Positions 52,593-63,565 of a DNA stretch of 64,000 nt are shown piece after piece; the first letter of the stretch is position 1, and the number at the start of each line of letters is the position of its first letter. The DNA lies in NCBI RefSeq assembly GCF_002007645.1, contig NZ_CP019791.1, forward strand, positions 1,798,001 to 1,862,000. Reading direction: 5' to 3'. Origin of the DNA: Anaerohalosphaera lusitana. Its GTDB lineage: Bacteria > Planctomycetota > Phycisphaerae > Sedimentisphaerales > Anaerohalosphaeraceae. Both the position numbers and the translations under genes were made by a program. Below the pieces are notes generated by a model, which did no database searches, was not told where the DNA came from, and saw only the letters and a list, made by a program, of their open reading frames with translations.

Positions 52593-53333
52593 ATGGATAC
52601 TGTCTTAGCAGGTACTTTGGTGTCGCTGATCGCGGGCTGTGCGATGGGCGTGGGCGGAGCTTTTGTGTATGTTGTTCGCCGGCCGAGTGATCGGACTCTG
52701 GATACATTGCGTGGGTTCGGTGCGGGGGTCATGCTTGCGGCTGTTTGCTTTGGCCTTACGGTGCCGGCGGTCGATCTGGGGGGAATTCGACCGGTGATCG
52801 CGGGCATTGCTGCGGGGGCGGCGTTGGTGATGTTTGCAGAGAGGGCGGTGGCGCATATGCATTTTGGCGGGCGTGAAGTGCTGGTGGCGGGGCGAACTGT
52901 TTTTCTGGCGGCTGCTGGAGCTGTGATTCGCAGTTTGTCGGCGGGAGTGGCGGTTGGTGCTGCGTTCGGGCGGCAGGGAGCTTTGGAGGCGGGTTGGCCG
53001 ATCGCGATAGGGATAGGGGCGGCGAATATAGCGGAGGGGCTGCCTATTGTGTTTGTTCTTGTTGGCGAGGAGTGTAAGAGGGGGCGTGCGATCGGGATAG
53101 TATTGTGCGCGGGGGGTGCGGCGGGTGTTGGGGGGCTGGTCAGCGTTTCGGTGGTGTCGTTTGTGCCCTGGCTGCTTCCAGCGGGGCTGGCGTTTGCTGC
53201 GGGGGCGATGCTGTATGTTGTGTTCGAAGAGATAGTGCCTGAAACGTATGCGGGGGGCAGTGCGCGGCCTGCGACGATGGGGCTGGTTGCGGGTTTTATG
53301 CTGATGTTGATGCTGGAGAGCGTTGCAGGTTGA
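52593..53333 (+). CDS. ZIP-family transporter-like protein with altered metal site
   Basis: This 246-residue protein has about eight membrane helices in the ZIP arrangement. In helix 4 the usual H-N-x-x-E-G is R-S-L-S-A-G, and in helix 5 it is A-N-I-A-E-G, so both His and one Glu of the binuclear site are lost. The late EEIVPE motif is present. It may transport poorly, have changed specificity, or serve another role. AAGGTG precedes the ATG at 52593. Very G-rich coding strand, in keeping with the right-arm bias. Confidence 0.78.
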   Translation: MDTVLAGTLVSLIAGCAMGVGGAFVYVVRRPSDRTLDTLRGFGAGVMLAAVCFGLTVPAVDLGGIRPVIAGIAAGAALVMFAERAVAHMHFGGREVLVAGRTVFLAAAGAVIRSLSAGVAVGAAFGRQGALEAGWPIAIGIGAANIAEGLPIVFVLVGEECKRGRAIGIVLCAGGAAGVGGLVSVSVVSFVPWLLPAGLAFAAGAMLYVVFEEIVPETYAGGSARPATMGLVAGFMLMLMLESVAG

Positions 53334-53472
53334 TGGCTGGGGTAAGTCTTTTGTTGAAATATGTGCGGGTGGTATTATACTCGCGGTAAAATTATGTGAC
53401 GTGCGGCTGATGCGGTTTTGTATGGCTGCTCGGTCCTAAGTGAAGAAACTTTAGTTACGATGAGGAACTGGA

Positions 53473-54465
53473 ATGGCCACGCAACAGGATTTTGTCAATG
53501 CCGTCGAACTGATAGACAAGTCGAACAATGTGCTGGTTACGTCGCACACGCGTCCGGACGGGGATGCGTGCGGGTGTGTGCTGGCTATTTGTACGGCGCT
53601 GGAGCAGCTTGGTAAGAAGGCTCAGCCGATGTTTTTGTCGGCGATCCCGGAGTGGTATCGGTTTTTGTTTGAGTCGGAGCCGGCGGTGATCGGCGAGGAT
53701 ATTACGACGGAGGAGCTCAGCGGGGCGGGGTATGATCTGGTGGTGATCGTTGATACGAACAGTTATGTGCAGTTGGCGAAGTTTGATGAGTGGCTGCGGG
53801 CGAGTGATGTGCCTGTTCTGGTGATAGATCATCATGTGACGAGCGATAATCTGGGGGATGTGGAGGTTATCGATACTACGGCGAGTGCGGCGGGGGAGAT
53901 CGTGTATGATCTGTTCAAGCGTGCTGGGTGGGAGCTTGGTGGAAAGACGGCGCGGGATCTGTTCGTGGCGATCGCGACGGATACGGGGTGGTTTCGGTTT
54001 AGGAATGCGGATGCTAGGGTGTATCGGTATGCGGCGGAGCTGATCGAGAGGGGGGTGGATCCGGCGGCGGTGCATGAGCAGATATATCAGAACTTTTCGC
54101 CGGCGCGGATGGCGCTGCTGACGCGGATGCTGAACAATCTGACGCTGGAGTTTGATAAGCGGGTTGCGGTGCAGTATCTGCTGCAGGAGGATTTTAGGGC
54201 GGCGGGGGCGTCGATGAGCGATACGGAGGATCTGATCGATGAGTGTCAGCGGGTGTCGACGGTGCAGGTGGCGGTGATATTTGTGGAGCTGGGCAACGGG
54301 AAGTTTAAGATATCGTTGCGGTCGAAGACGAATGTGAATGTGCGTGAGATCGCTCAGTTGTACGGCGGGGGAGGGCATACTGTGGCTGCGGGGGCGACGC
54401 TGGATATGCCGTTGGAGCAGGCTCGCGAGGAGATATTGGGGCATATCGCGAAGCAGTTGGATTGA
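53473..54465 (+). CDS. nrnA: Bifunctional oligoribonuclease/PAP phosphatase (NrnA-like)
   Basis: This 330-residue DHH/DHHA1 phosphoesterase degrades very short RNAs and may dephosphorylate pAp. Metal-binding motifs are RPDGDACG (about 25-32), VIVDTN, and VIDHHVTSDN. The C-terminal DHHA1 motif GGGGHTVAAGA is intact. GAGGAAC precedes the ATG. A bidirectional hairpin follows it, separating it from the convergent TerB gene. Confidence 0.92.
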   Translation: MATQQDFVNAVELIDKSNNVLVTSHTRPDGDACGCVLAICTALEQLGKKAQPMFLSAIPEWYRFLFESEPAVIGEDITTEELSGAGYDLVVIVDTNSYVQLAKFDEWLRASDVPVLVIDHHVTSDNLGDVEVIDTTASAAGEIVYDLFKRAGWELGGKTARDLFVAIATDTGWFRFRNADARVYRYAAELIERGVDPAAVHEQIYQNFSPARMALLTRMLNNLTLEFDKRVAVQYLLQEDFRAAGASMSDTEDLIDECQRVSTVQVAVIFVELGNGKFKISLRSKTNVNVREIAQLYGGGGHTVAAGATLDMPLEQAREEILGHIAKQLD

Positions 54466-54507
54466 GGGGTGCTTTCGGCAGGTGCATGATCATTCAGGTG
54501 GATGACA

Positions 54508-54546
54508 AGAGGGCGGTTCCGGTTAGATCCCGGCGACCGCCCTTTA
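54508..54546. terminator. Bidirectional terminator between nrnA and TerB gene
   Basis: AGGGCGGT at 54510 pairs with ACCGCCCT at 54536, with an inner CCGG pairing. Both convergent genes end near it. Confidence 0.75.
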
Positions 54547-54583
54547 ACGTTTAAGTGCTAATGTTATATGTGCTGAGGACGTT

Positions 54584-55492
54584 TTAGAGGCCGAGCTGTT
54601 TGTCGGTCAGGGTTACTTTTGCGGCGATGAAGTCCTGGTGGCTTAGTTTGAGGCCTACGGCGATGTCACGTATTTCTTCGATCTCTTCGTGGCTTGCCTG
54701 GCCTGATGCAGCGGCTATTTTGAAGAGGCAGACCATGAATCGCTGTCTTTGTTCGCGTGTGGTGTTCTGGTAGAAGCCGTCGGTGAGTCTGTATTTGTCG
54801 AGGCCCTGGGTTGTTTCGTCGCTGGCGACGTCTACGATGGCTTGGGCGGTTTGGGGGTCGAGGTCCCAATTATTCTGGAGGATGTGGACGGCTGCTTTGC
54901 GTTCGTTTGTGCAGATGTCTTTGTCGACGTTTGCGACGAGGCCGAGGAGGCCTGCTGCGAAGCTGAGCTTGCGTGCCTGGTCTTCCGAGAGGTTGGTATC
55001 GATGCCGTTCTGTTTGAGCGAGTAGAAAATCTTGTTGCGGAGGAAGTCTTCGATGTCGGTTTCGCGGGCGGTGTCTGGGGTGGTGTTTTTGTTGTTGCCT
55101 ATTACGCTTCGCATGAGTTTGCTGAGTTTGCCGGTGAGGCCCGTGGATGCTCCGTCGATGAGGGCCTTTGTATCCTGCAGGAAAGCTTTTTCTTCTGTGC
55201 CTACGATGCCGTCGGAGGTGAGGAGCTTGCTGAGCATGTATTCGACGAATTCCTTTTCTTCGGAGCTGCTGATCTTATTGTAGACCCTATTTTCGAGTGC
55301 CTGCCTTTCTTCATCGCTGACGGGGGAATCCATGTATATCTCGATCTCGGCCCAGTCTTCTGCGTTGAGTTCACCCAGTTCCCACATTAGGCTCTTTAGG
55401 ACGTTGATCTCGGAATTCTGGAGCTGGCCGTCTGCCCAGGCGGCGGCGACCATCAGTTTAGCGACGTCGAGCTTGAATGCATTGTCTATCAT
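54584..55492 (-). CDS. Protein with two TerB-like domains
   Basis: This 302-residue cytoplasmic protein appears to contain two TerB-like helical domains, at about 3-110 (KLMVAAAWADGQLQNSEINVL and LLTSDGIVGTEEKAFL) and about 180-295 (GLVANVDKDICTNERKA and KIAAASGQASHEEIEEI). Each has the acidic D-G-x-x-x-x-E pattern of TerB. The family is linked to tellurite or stress response, but its biochemistry is unsettled. AAGGAG precedes the ATG. It faces away from the rRNA operon and is probably monocistronic. Confidence 0.8.
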   Translation of the reverse strand: MIDNAFKLDVAKLMVAAAWADGQLQNSEINVLKSLMWELGELNAEDWAEIEIYMDSPVSDEERQALENRVYNKISSSEEKEFVEYMLSKLLTSDGIVGTEEKAFLQDTKALIDGASTGLTGKLSKLMRSVIGNNKNTTPDTARETDIEDFLRNKIFYSLKQNGIDTNLSEDQARKLSFAAGLLGLVANVDKDICTNERKAAVHILQNNWDLDPQTAQAIVDVASDETTQGLDKYRLTDGFYQNTTREQRQRFMVCLFKIAAASGQASHEEIEEIRDIAVGLKLSHQDFIAAKVTLTDKQLGL

Positions 55493-55832
55493 GGATACTC
55501 TCCTTGTACAGGTTAGCAGGGGGTAATGGCTTTTCCGGCCCGGTCACCATGTCAGGGCCGTTCAGGTTGTGGCAGGTATATTAAGGCAGGTTGTGCCGGC
55601 TGTCAATTGAACAGTTAGACACGGAAAACAGGGCTGAAACCGCGGGAAGATGCTGCAAACGGGGCATGAGGGGTTGGGGGAGATTGCGATTTTGAGTGAA
55701 TTGGGTGCTTCGGACTCCGGAAGTCGTCAGGATGACGGCGTGATATCGGCCCAGGTGCGGGGCTCGTAAGTGCTTTGATTGCAGAGGCTTAGGGTCGGTC
55801 TAAAAAAATGTTAAAAATCGTGGGAAAAAGCG

Positions 55833-55860
55833 TTGACCTCAAATCAATTCTGAATATACT
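55833..55860 (+). promoter_or_regulatory. rRNA operon promoter P1
   Basis: TTGACC at 55833-55838 and TATACT at 55855-55860 have 16-bp spacing. An A/T-rich stretch just upstream (55801-55830) could act as an UP element. Confidence 0.7.
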
Positions 55861-55969
55861 ACGACACCTCGTCAATGGGAACACCAAAGGCGAGGACAAG
55901 AACAAAAGAGGCCCGAGAGATTGATGTCGGGACGGCTTCAAAAAACTTTTGAAAAACGTTTTTTTGTTC

Positions 55970-55998
55970 TTGACTGTCTCTGGCTGAGGCGATAACAT
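55970..55998 (+). promoter_or_regulatory. rRNA operon promoter P2
   Basis: TTGACT at 55970-55975 and TAACAT at 55993-55998 have 17-bp spacing. T-tracts precede it. Tandem promoters are common before rRNA operons. Confidence 0.5.
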
Positions 55999-56137
55999 TC
56001 TTCGCTCAGCAGATGTCGCTGAAGACAGATGACAGCGGCATTTTTTAATGCTCTTTTCTAAAGTATATAAAGGCGATTAAGCCGAACAGCCGACTGCGAG
56101 TCGGGTTGGCTACCTACCGGTTTTGGTCAAACAAGTC

Positions 56138-56211
<74 letters not shown>

Positions 56212-56259
56212 TTTCAAGACCGGCTGAATAAAGCTGGATCGCCGGTGGACAGCAGGTCC

Positions 56260-56332
<73 letters not shown>

Positions 56333-56599
56333 TGATATTTCGGTTGCTGGAATTTTTTCGGGATGAACCCGAGATGAGACGAGCAACTATAATATATAGG
56401 TTAGTTCTTTGAAAAGTTAATAGTGAATGCGAGTTGTGGTTGAGTTGCAGACTCCCCAGTCTGTAACGCAACAACTGCAATTAAACTCAAACAGAGTCTT
56501 TAATTAGATTCTGGGATGAGCGCTCATTAGTGAATCAATTCTCCGTCACACGCAAGTGTGATGAAAAAAATGGCGAACCAATCAATCCATGATTGATAT

Positions 56600-59520
<2,921 letters not shown>

Positions 59521-59642
59521 ATATCAATCATTGGTTGATGGTACGCAATTTTTGTGAGAGTTGATTTACAGCTCATCCAATCGCATTCACTATTTTTCTT
59601 TATATTTGAATACATCCCGGCCTTCGGGTCGGTGTTACAAGT

Positions 59643-59752
59643 TTCCTGGTGACCATACGGACGGGGAAACGCCTGATCCCATTCCGAACTCAGAAGCTAA
59701 GCCCGCCCGGCCGATGATAGTCCTTATGGGTGAAAGTAGGTGATCGCCAGGT
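59643..59752 (+). rRNA. 5S ribosomal RNA
   Basis: About 110 nt. The ends TCCTGGTGA and TCGCCAGG pair, and the conserved CCGAACTCAGAAG block is central. It lies about 120 bp after 23S. Ends are approximate. Confidence 0.93.
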
Positions 59753-59756
59753 TTAT

Positions 59757-59793
59757 AAGGGCCGATGAGCATAACGCTTGTCGGCCCTTTCCT
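59757..59793 (+). terminator. Intrinsic terminator of the rRNA operon
   Basis: A hairpin with AAGGGCCGA / TCGGCCCTT outer stem and a further GAGC/GCTT pairing lies directly after 5S, followed by TTCCTT. Confidence 0.85.
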
Positions 59794-59850
59794 TATGCGC
59801 TGTTGGGGGGGGATGTTGTGCGGTTGTTTTGGGTGGAATGGTAGATGATC

Positions 59851-59930
59851 GGGGGTGTTGGTCCGTTAGTTTCATTAGATAAAGTCTTGTGATAATCCTT
59901 TTGCTTATGCTTGACAGTTAGCGGTGTTCC
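59851..59930 (+). repeat. About 80-bp diverged direct repeat, copy A
   Basis: Similar along its length to 60239-60317. Both contain the exact 11-mer GCTTGACAGTT at the same place. The two copies flank fold-back repeat copy 5. Confidence 0.55.
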
Positions 59931-59964
59931 AAGGATAGGCTGGCAGGGGTATCCTGAACTGGGC

Positions 59965-59983
59965 GATAGTGATAATCATTATC
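59965..59983. promoter_or_regulatory. Fur-box-like site with no adjacent gene
   Basis: GATAGTGATAATCATTATC matches 18 of 19 positions of the classical Fur box (GATAATGATAATCATTATC). A TTGACA lies 50 bp upstream at 59911, without a clear -10. The next supported gene starts 1 kb downstream. Confidence 0.6.
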
Positions 59984-60137
59984 ATCGCGGTTTTTGTCTT
60001 ACCGTTTAACAGGTGATTTATTTTGTCTGCTAGGTGTATTTGCTACGTTGTGTGCGGGGGTGAAATTCGCATCCACCACCGCCTAACCCACACTGCATTC
60101 CGTTCGATTTTGTGGCGTTTGGATGTGCGGGCATGGA

Positions 60138-60218
60138 GCCGCCGCAAAATTTAACAGCCGCGCCTCCGACGTACTTTCCCCTGGGTCCATTCTCGGCGGA
60201 CTGTGAAATTATGCGGCT
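60138..60218 (-). repeat. 81-bp fold-back repeat, copy 5
   Basis: Minus orientation, intact, 81 bp. It has CGACGTACTTT where most copies have CGACGAACTTT, a variant shared with copy 6 420 bp away. Confidence 0.93.
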
Positions 60219-60238
60219 GGTGGGTTCGGGAAATGGTC

Positions 60239-60317
60239 GGGGTTGTTGGGACGTTGATTTGGTTGGCTGATGTTTTCTGATGATCTTTCGTTTGGGCTTG
60301 ACAGTTTGTGGGGTGCG
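60239..60317 (+). repeat. About 80-bp diverged direct repeat, copy B
   Basis: Second copy of the repeat at 59851. TTGACA is at 60298-60303 in this copy. Confidence 0.55.
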
Positions 60318-60568
60318 GGTGGGCTTCAACCATGGTGCTGCAGAGCGGGCACAAACATGACACCAGGATGTAAACCATTGTTAAAAAAGCATTTAAGAGC
60401 AATATAAAGGTGTCTGACCCTTTTTATTTGACCCAAGAAGAAATGCAGAACCTTGTTTATTATTACAATTACTATTTTTCTTTCCGGGCCTCTGTTTCTG
60501 CTAACCTACACGTTTGTTTTTGGGGGGCGAATAGAGTTTACAGGTTTATGGTAGTGCGTAAGTGTTGG

Positions 60569-60811
60569 GCCGCCGCAGAATTCCAGAAACTGTTTCAAAA
60601 CTCAGATTTGCCTTTCGGCGGCCCTTTTTCCGTTTGGCTTTGTTGTGCAAAACCACCCATAGAATAGCTATGGCCGGTTTCACACGCCTTGCCGAGACAA
60701 AAAAATTGCACGCCGAGAAGACAAAAGCAGTTTCGAAACAGCTTCTTCAGCCGCGCCTCCGACGTACTATCCGCTGAGTCCATTCTCGGCGGACTGTGAA
60801 ATTGTGCGGCT
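60569..60811 (-). repeat. 81-bp fold-back repeat, copy 6, interrupted
   Basis: The outer part GCCGCCGCAGAATT at 60569-60582 and the remainder from CAGCCGCGCCTCC at 60748 to 60811 belong to the 81-bp family. They are separated by a second fold-back element. Three bases of the intact sequence (TAA) are missing at the junction. Confidence 0.88.
60585..60746. mobile_element. 162-bp fold-back element nested in repeat copy 6
   Basis: The ends AGAAACTGTTTCAAAACT and, on the other strand, AGAAGCTGTTTCGAAACT are inverted repeats with two mismatches in 18 bp. The two halves stay complementary in patches to a central CCATAG-AATAG-CTATGG hairpin, so the whole element can fold on itself. No transposase is encoded. 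It resembles a miniature inverted-repeat element or a REP-type doublet. Confidence 0.75.
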
Positions 60812-60971
60812 GGTGGGTGCGGTGATTGGGTGCAATTCAGAGGAAATATCAAAATTTGGTAGAATTGCTGTAACTTATGTGATTGATATGTGTCTTGTAT
60901 TTAGATGAACTGAATGAGAAAGCATCCGTCCTAGAAAGAGTGAAGCTGAAAGATACCAGAAAGGTGGAGTT

Positions 60972-61964
60972 ATGAAGAGAGCAATCCAAGCATCAGTGAT
61001 TTGTATCGTTCTTGTTGTGGTATACCTAGTGTTTTCAGCGAATGGATTGGGCTTGATGCCCAAAAGTGGGGATACCCATATCGAAGGAGATGAGAAGGGG
61101 GTGTCGAGTGAGGGAACGCGAGATATGGAGAATAATGAAGTTATCTCTGTTTCTAATATTGATGCTGGCCAGGGAGGGGCAGTTGCGAAGTTGCCGAATG
61201 GTGTGCGATTTGAGCTGATCGCTTTGTGCGAACATCCTAGTGAAGGCAAGAAGTGGTGGCGGCCGGATGGGACGCTGCTTGGGTTTGCTCCCCATGAGAA
61301 ACTTAATGACAGCGATAGGTATAATGACGTGCCGTTTTATGAGGTCGTGTTTCGCATTGAACCTGACAATGGTACTACTTGCAAGATCGATACTTCCGGT
61401 CGGACGGCCGGTTTTTCAGGACCCCATGTCATTGAGGGCAGAGCTGAGGGGGTCGTCAATGGCTTTGAAGACGCAATGTATAGTCTTGTTCCTGTTGCTG
61501 GCGGGGATGATCCGGTAAACCTGACCTTTCTGTTGGGAGATGAATCAGGGTGGGAGTGGCACGCCAAGGTCAAGTCGCCAGTCCACAAGCGAGGGGTGAT
61601 TACAAGTCGTGCTACATTAGACGTGAGTGTGGGTGAGAACAGGAAAGTGATCGCACACGTCGCTCACAGGATCGAGAATGAGGAGGTGCGTGTGATAGCG
61701 CGAAATAACTCTGGCAAGGTGTTTTATCCGGGTATGAGTGGAAAGGGTCGCACTTGGATAAATATAATTACGGCAGAGTTTGATCATTTAACTGTTGATG
61801 ATGCCGCTGCGGTAGAATTGCAAGTTCAAGAATTCCAGCCGGTTACTTTTCAAAACGTCTCATTGCAGCCCGGTTTGAAAACGGATGTGGAAGTCGTACT
61901 TGAGCGGGAAGAAGAAAGCGGGGATGCGAAGAGGCCTGCAGGGCCAAGGAAATGCAGTAACTAG
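60972..61964 (+). CDS. Exported protein with HPSEGKKWWRPDG motif, unknown function
   Basis: This 330-residue protein begins with a signal anchor (AIQASVICIVLVVVYLVF). The stretch LPNGVRFELIALCEHPSEGK, then WWRPDGTLL, recalls a segment found in planctomycete membrane proteins fused to BlaR1/M56-type or sensor regions, recalled from memory. The rest is predicted beta-rich, and the C-terminus is acidic then basic. GGTGGAG precedes the ATG. A strong terminator follows. It stands alone after a repeat-rich kilobase. Function unknown. Confidence 0.8.
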   Translation: MKRAIQASVICIVLVVVYLVFSANGLGLMPKSGDTHIEGDEKGVSSEGTRDMENNEVISVSNIDAGQGGAVAKLPNGVRFELIALCEHPSEGKKWWRPDGTLLGFAPHEKLNDSDRYNDVPFYEVVFRIEPDNGTTCKIDTSGRTAGFSGPHVIEGRAEGVVNGFEDAMYSLVPVAGGDDPVNLTFLLGDESGWEWHAKVKSPVHKRGVITSRATLDVSVGENRKVIAHVAHRIENEEVRVIARNNSGKVFYPGMSGKGRTWINIITAEFDHLTVDDAAAVELQVQEFQPVTFQNVSLQPGLKTDVEVVLEREEESGDAKRPAGPRKCSN

Positions 61965-61981
61965 CTCACTATGTGAATAAG

Positions 61982-62019
61982 AACCGGCCGGGGAGCTTTG
62001 GGGCTCGCCGGCCGGTTTT
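61982..62019. terminator. Strong hairpin with AACCGGCCGG stem
   Basis: AACCGGCCGG pairs with CCGGCCGGTT around a short loop, followed by TTG and TTTG. It lies 18 bp after the preceding stop and 40 bp from the end of the convergent lipoprotein gene. Confidence 0.88.
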
Positions 62020-62058
62020 GTTTGGTGGTTGTGTTGGTGTTGGTTATTCTGTTTTTGT

Positions 62059-63186
62059 TTAGTTCAGTTCAATTTTTGAGGCCTTGAATGTTGTGGGGGC
62101 CCGGGGTTCGTCTGCTGCTGCGTGGATGCGGTTTGTCGGGGTTGCGAGGCAGCCCTGTGCGATGGCGTCGTTGTGGATGTACTGCAGGATGGTGGGCCAG
62201 TGGAGCAGGGGTTTGATGGGTTTGCCTGCGGGGTCGTCGTAGACCAGTCTTGCGATCTTGTTCCAGCCGAGCCAGTTGGTTTTGATCTCGATGTCGACTT
62301 TGAAGCCGTTGGCGACAAGTGAGTCGATGGTCGGGGCCGGGTAGGATACGGGTTCGGGGTCGCCGCATACGCCTGGGACGAGTGCGGGTGATACGTAGCC
62401 GTCATCGACGCCGATGTCCATGTTGCGGCGGATGGTGTCGCAGGCCAGGTAGCCCTTGTACCATTTGTTTTTGACGCTTTCGGAGGCATCGTGGGCGACT
62501 TTGCTGGACTGGACGTCGAGGAATTGCAGTTCGCGGTTGAGTGCGTAGGTGACTGCGTCGTCGAAGGAGCGTGTTTTGTCCTGGAGCGCGATCGCGCCGA
62601 TGCGTGTGCCGAGGAGGTTCGAGTAGGTGTCTTCCCATGAGAAGGCGGACTGGAACTCGGAGAAGAATACGAGGCTCTTGAACTTGAACCATGTGAGGAC
62701 CTCGTGCCAGTTGACCATGTTGTAGGCCATGTACTGGCTGAAGTCGAGGGATATCTCGTCGATGATGCGTTCTTTTTCGGCGGGTGAGAGGGTGTCCCAG
62801 TTTTCGGGGTATTCGAGGTTTACGTAGTGGCGGGTCGGTTCGACGTTCATTTTGAATTTGAAGCGGGTGTCGCCGTCGGTGAGGTGGTCGTGGATCTCGT
62901 CGTGGAGCCAGCGTGTGTGATCAACCGCGATGCGGAGGTGTGCTGTATCGATGTGGCCGCCTCGTGCGGTGTAGAGTATCCCGTTGTGCTCGCCGAACGG
63001 CAGGGCTCGTGAGTGGCTGCCGAGGTCGTCGAGCTCGATGAACTTTGTGCCTGCGACGTCTGCTGCGACGTTGCCGTAGCGTGGGCGCGGTTTGCCTGTG
63101 AGTGAGCAGCCCGAGGCGAGGAGGGCGATGCTGAGGATCGTGAGTATTGTTGGTACGACGAGGGTTTTGCGACTTGATCTGTTCAT
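62059..63186 (-). CDS. DUF4056-like lipoprotein (paralogue 1)
   Basis: This 375-residue protein has a lipoprotein signal peptide with lipobox LLASGC (Cys27). The conserved motif GILYTARGGHIDTAHLRIAVDHTRWL is typical of DUF4056 in its first half; the family is recalled, not searched. A shared C-terminal segment, RRNMDIGVDDGYVSPALVPGVC (quoted in parts), recurs in the next gene as RNMDIGLDDGYVTPTLVPGVC. The function of the family is unknown. Membrane-anchored in the periplasm. Confidence 0.82.
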   Translation of the reverse strand: MNRSSRKTLVVPTILTILSIALLASGCSLTGKPRPRYGNVAADVAGTKFIELDDLGSHSRALPFGEHNGILYTARGGHIDTAHLRIAVDHTRWLHDEIHDHLTDGDTRFKFKMNVEPTRHYVNLEYPENWDTLSPAEKERIIDEISLDFSQYMAYNMVNWHEVLTWFKFKSLVFFSEFQSAFSWEDTYSNLLGTRIGAIALQDKTRSFDDAVTYALNRELQFLDVQSSKVAHDASESVKNKWYKGYLACDTIRRNMDIGVDDGYVSPALVPGVCGDPEPVSYPAPTIDSLVANGFKVDIEIKTNWLGWNKIARLVYDDPAGKPIKPLLHWPTILQYIHNDAIAQGCLATPTNRIHAAADEPRAPTTFKASKIELN

Positions 63187-63565
63187 ACATTTGTCCTGTA
63201 AAACACTTGTTTATTGCGAAAATGACGTAATTCAACGTACTGCGGGCGCGCACTATGGTCGGGAGAAGTGTCGATGCAGGTTTAGCGTTAATTAGTGCTC
63301 TTTGGAGTACCGTTTCCAGTTGGGGTGTTTTACGGGTGGGGCGAAGAGCTGGTTCGGGAGAAATTGTTCAGGGAGGTGGATTTCTGAGGAGAACGGGATC
63401 CTATTGCAGATGAGAGGCTAAAATGGCGGGTGTATGGTTAAAAGCAGTCTTGAAACTTCTTCTAGTTGAGTATGACTTTGGTGGTATGCCTGCGGTGGAG
63501 GCGGGGAGCGGGTGCAGATCGGGTGCGGTCAGTGTGCTTGCCGAAAATTCGGCTGGGTTGTCTTC
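63187..63565. other. Intergenic gap between DUF4056-like genes
   Basis: Nothing recognised in this 379 bp: no repeat family member, no hairpin with a T tract, and no credible gene. It probably holds the promoter of the 62059-63186 gene. Confidence 0.5.

Larger units (their letters stand above)
55493..56137. other. Leader region of the tRNA-23S-5S operon, no 16S gene
   Basis: This 645 bp holds two promoter-like sites (55833 and 55970) and no gene. It is far too short for a 16S rRNA gene, and none of the conserved 16S blocks is present. Confidence 0.75.

Noticed and set aside
60410-60852. Short frames across the nested fold-back element
   Set aside because: They coincide with the inverted repeats on both strands and have no ribosome sites.
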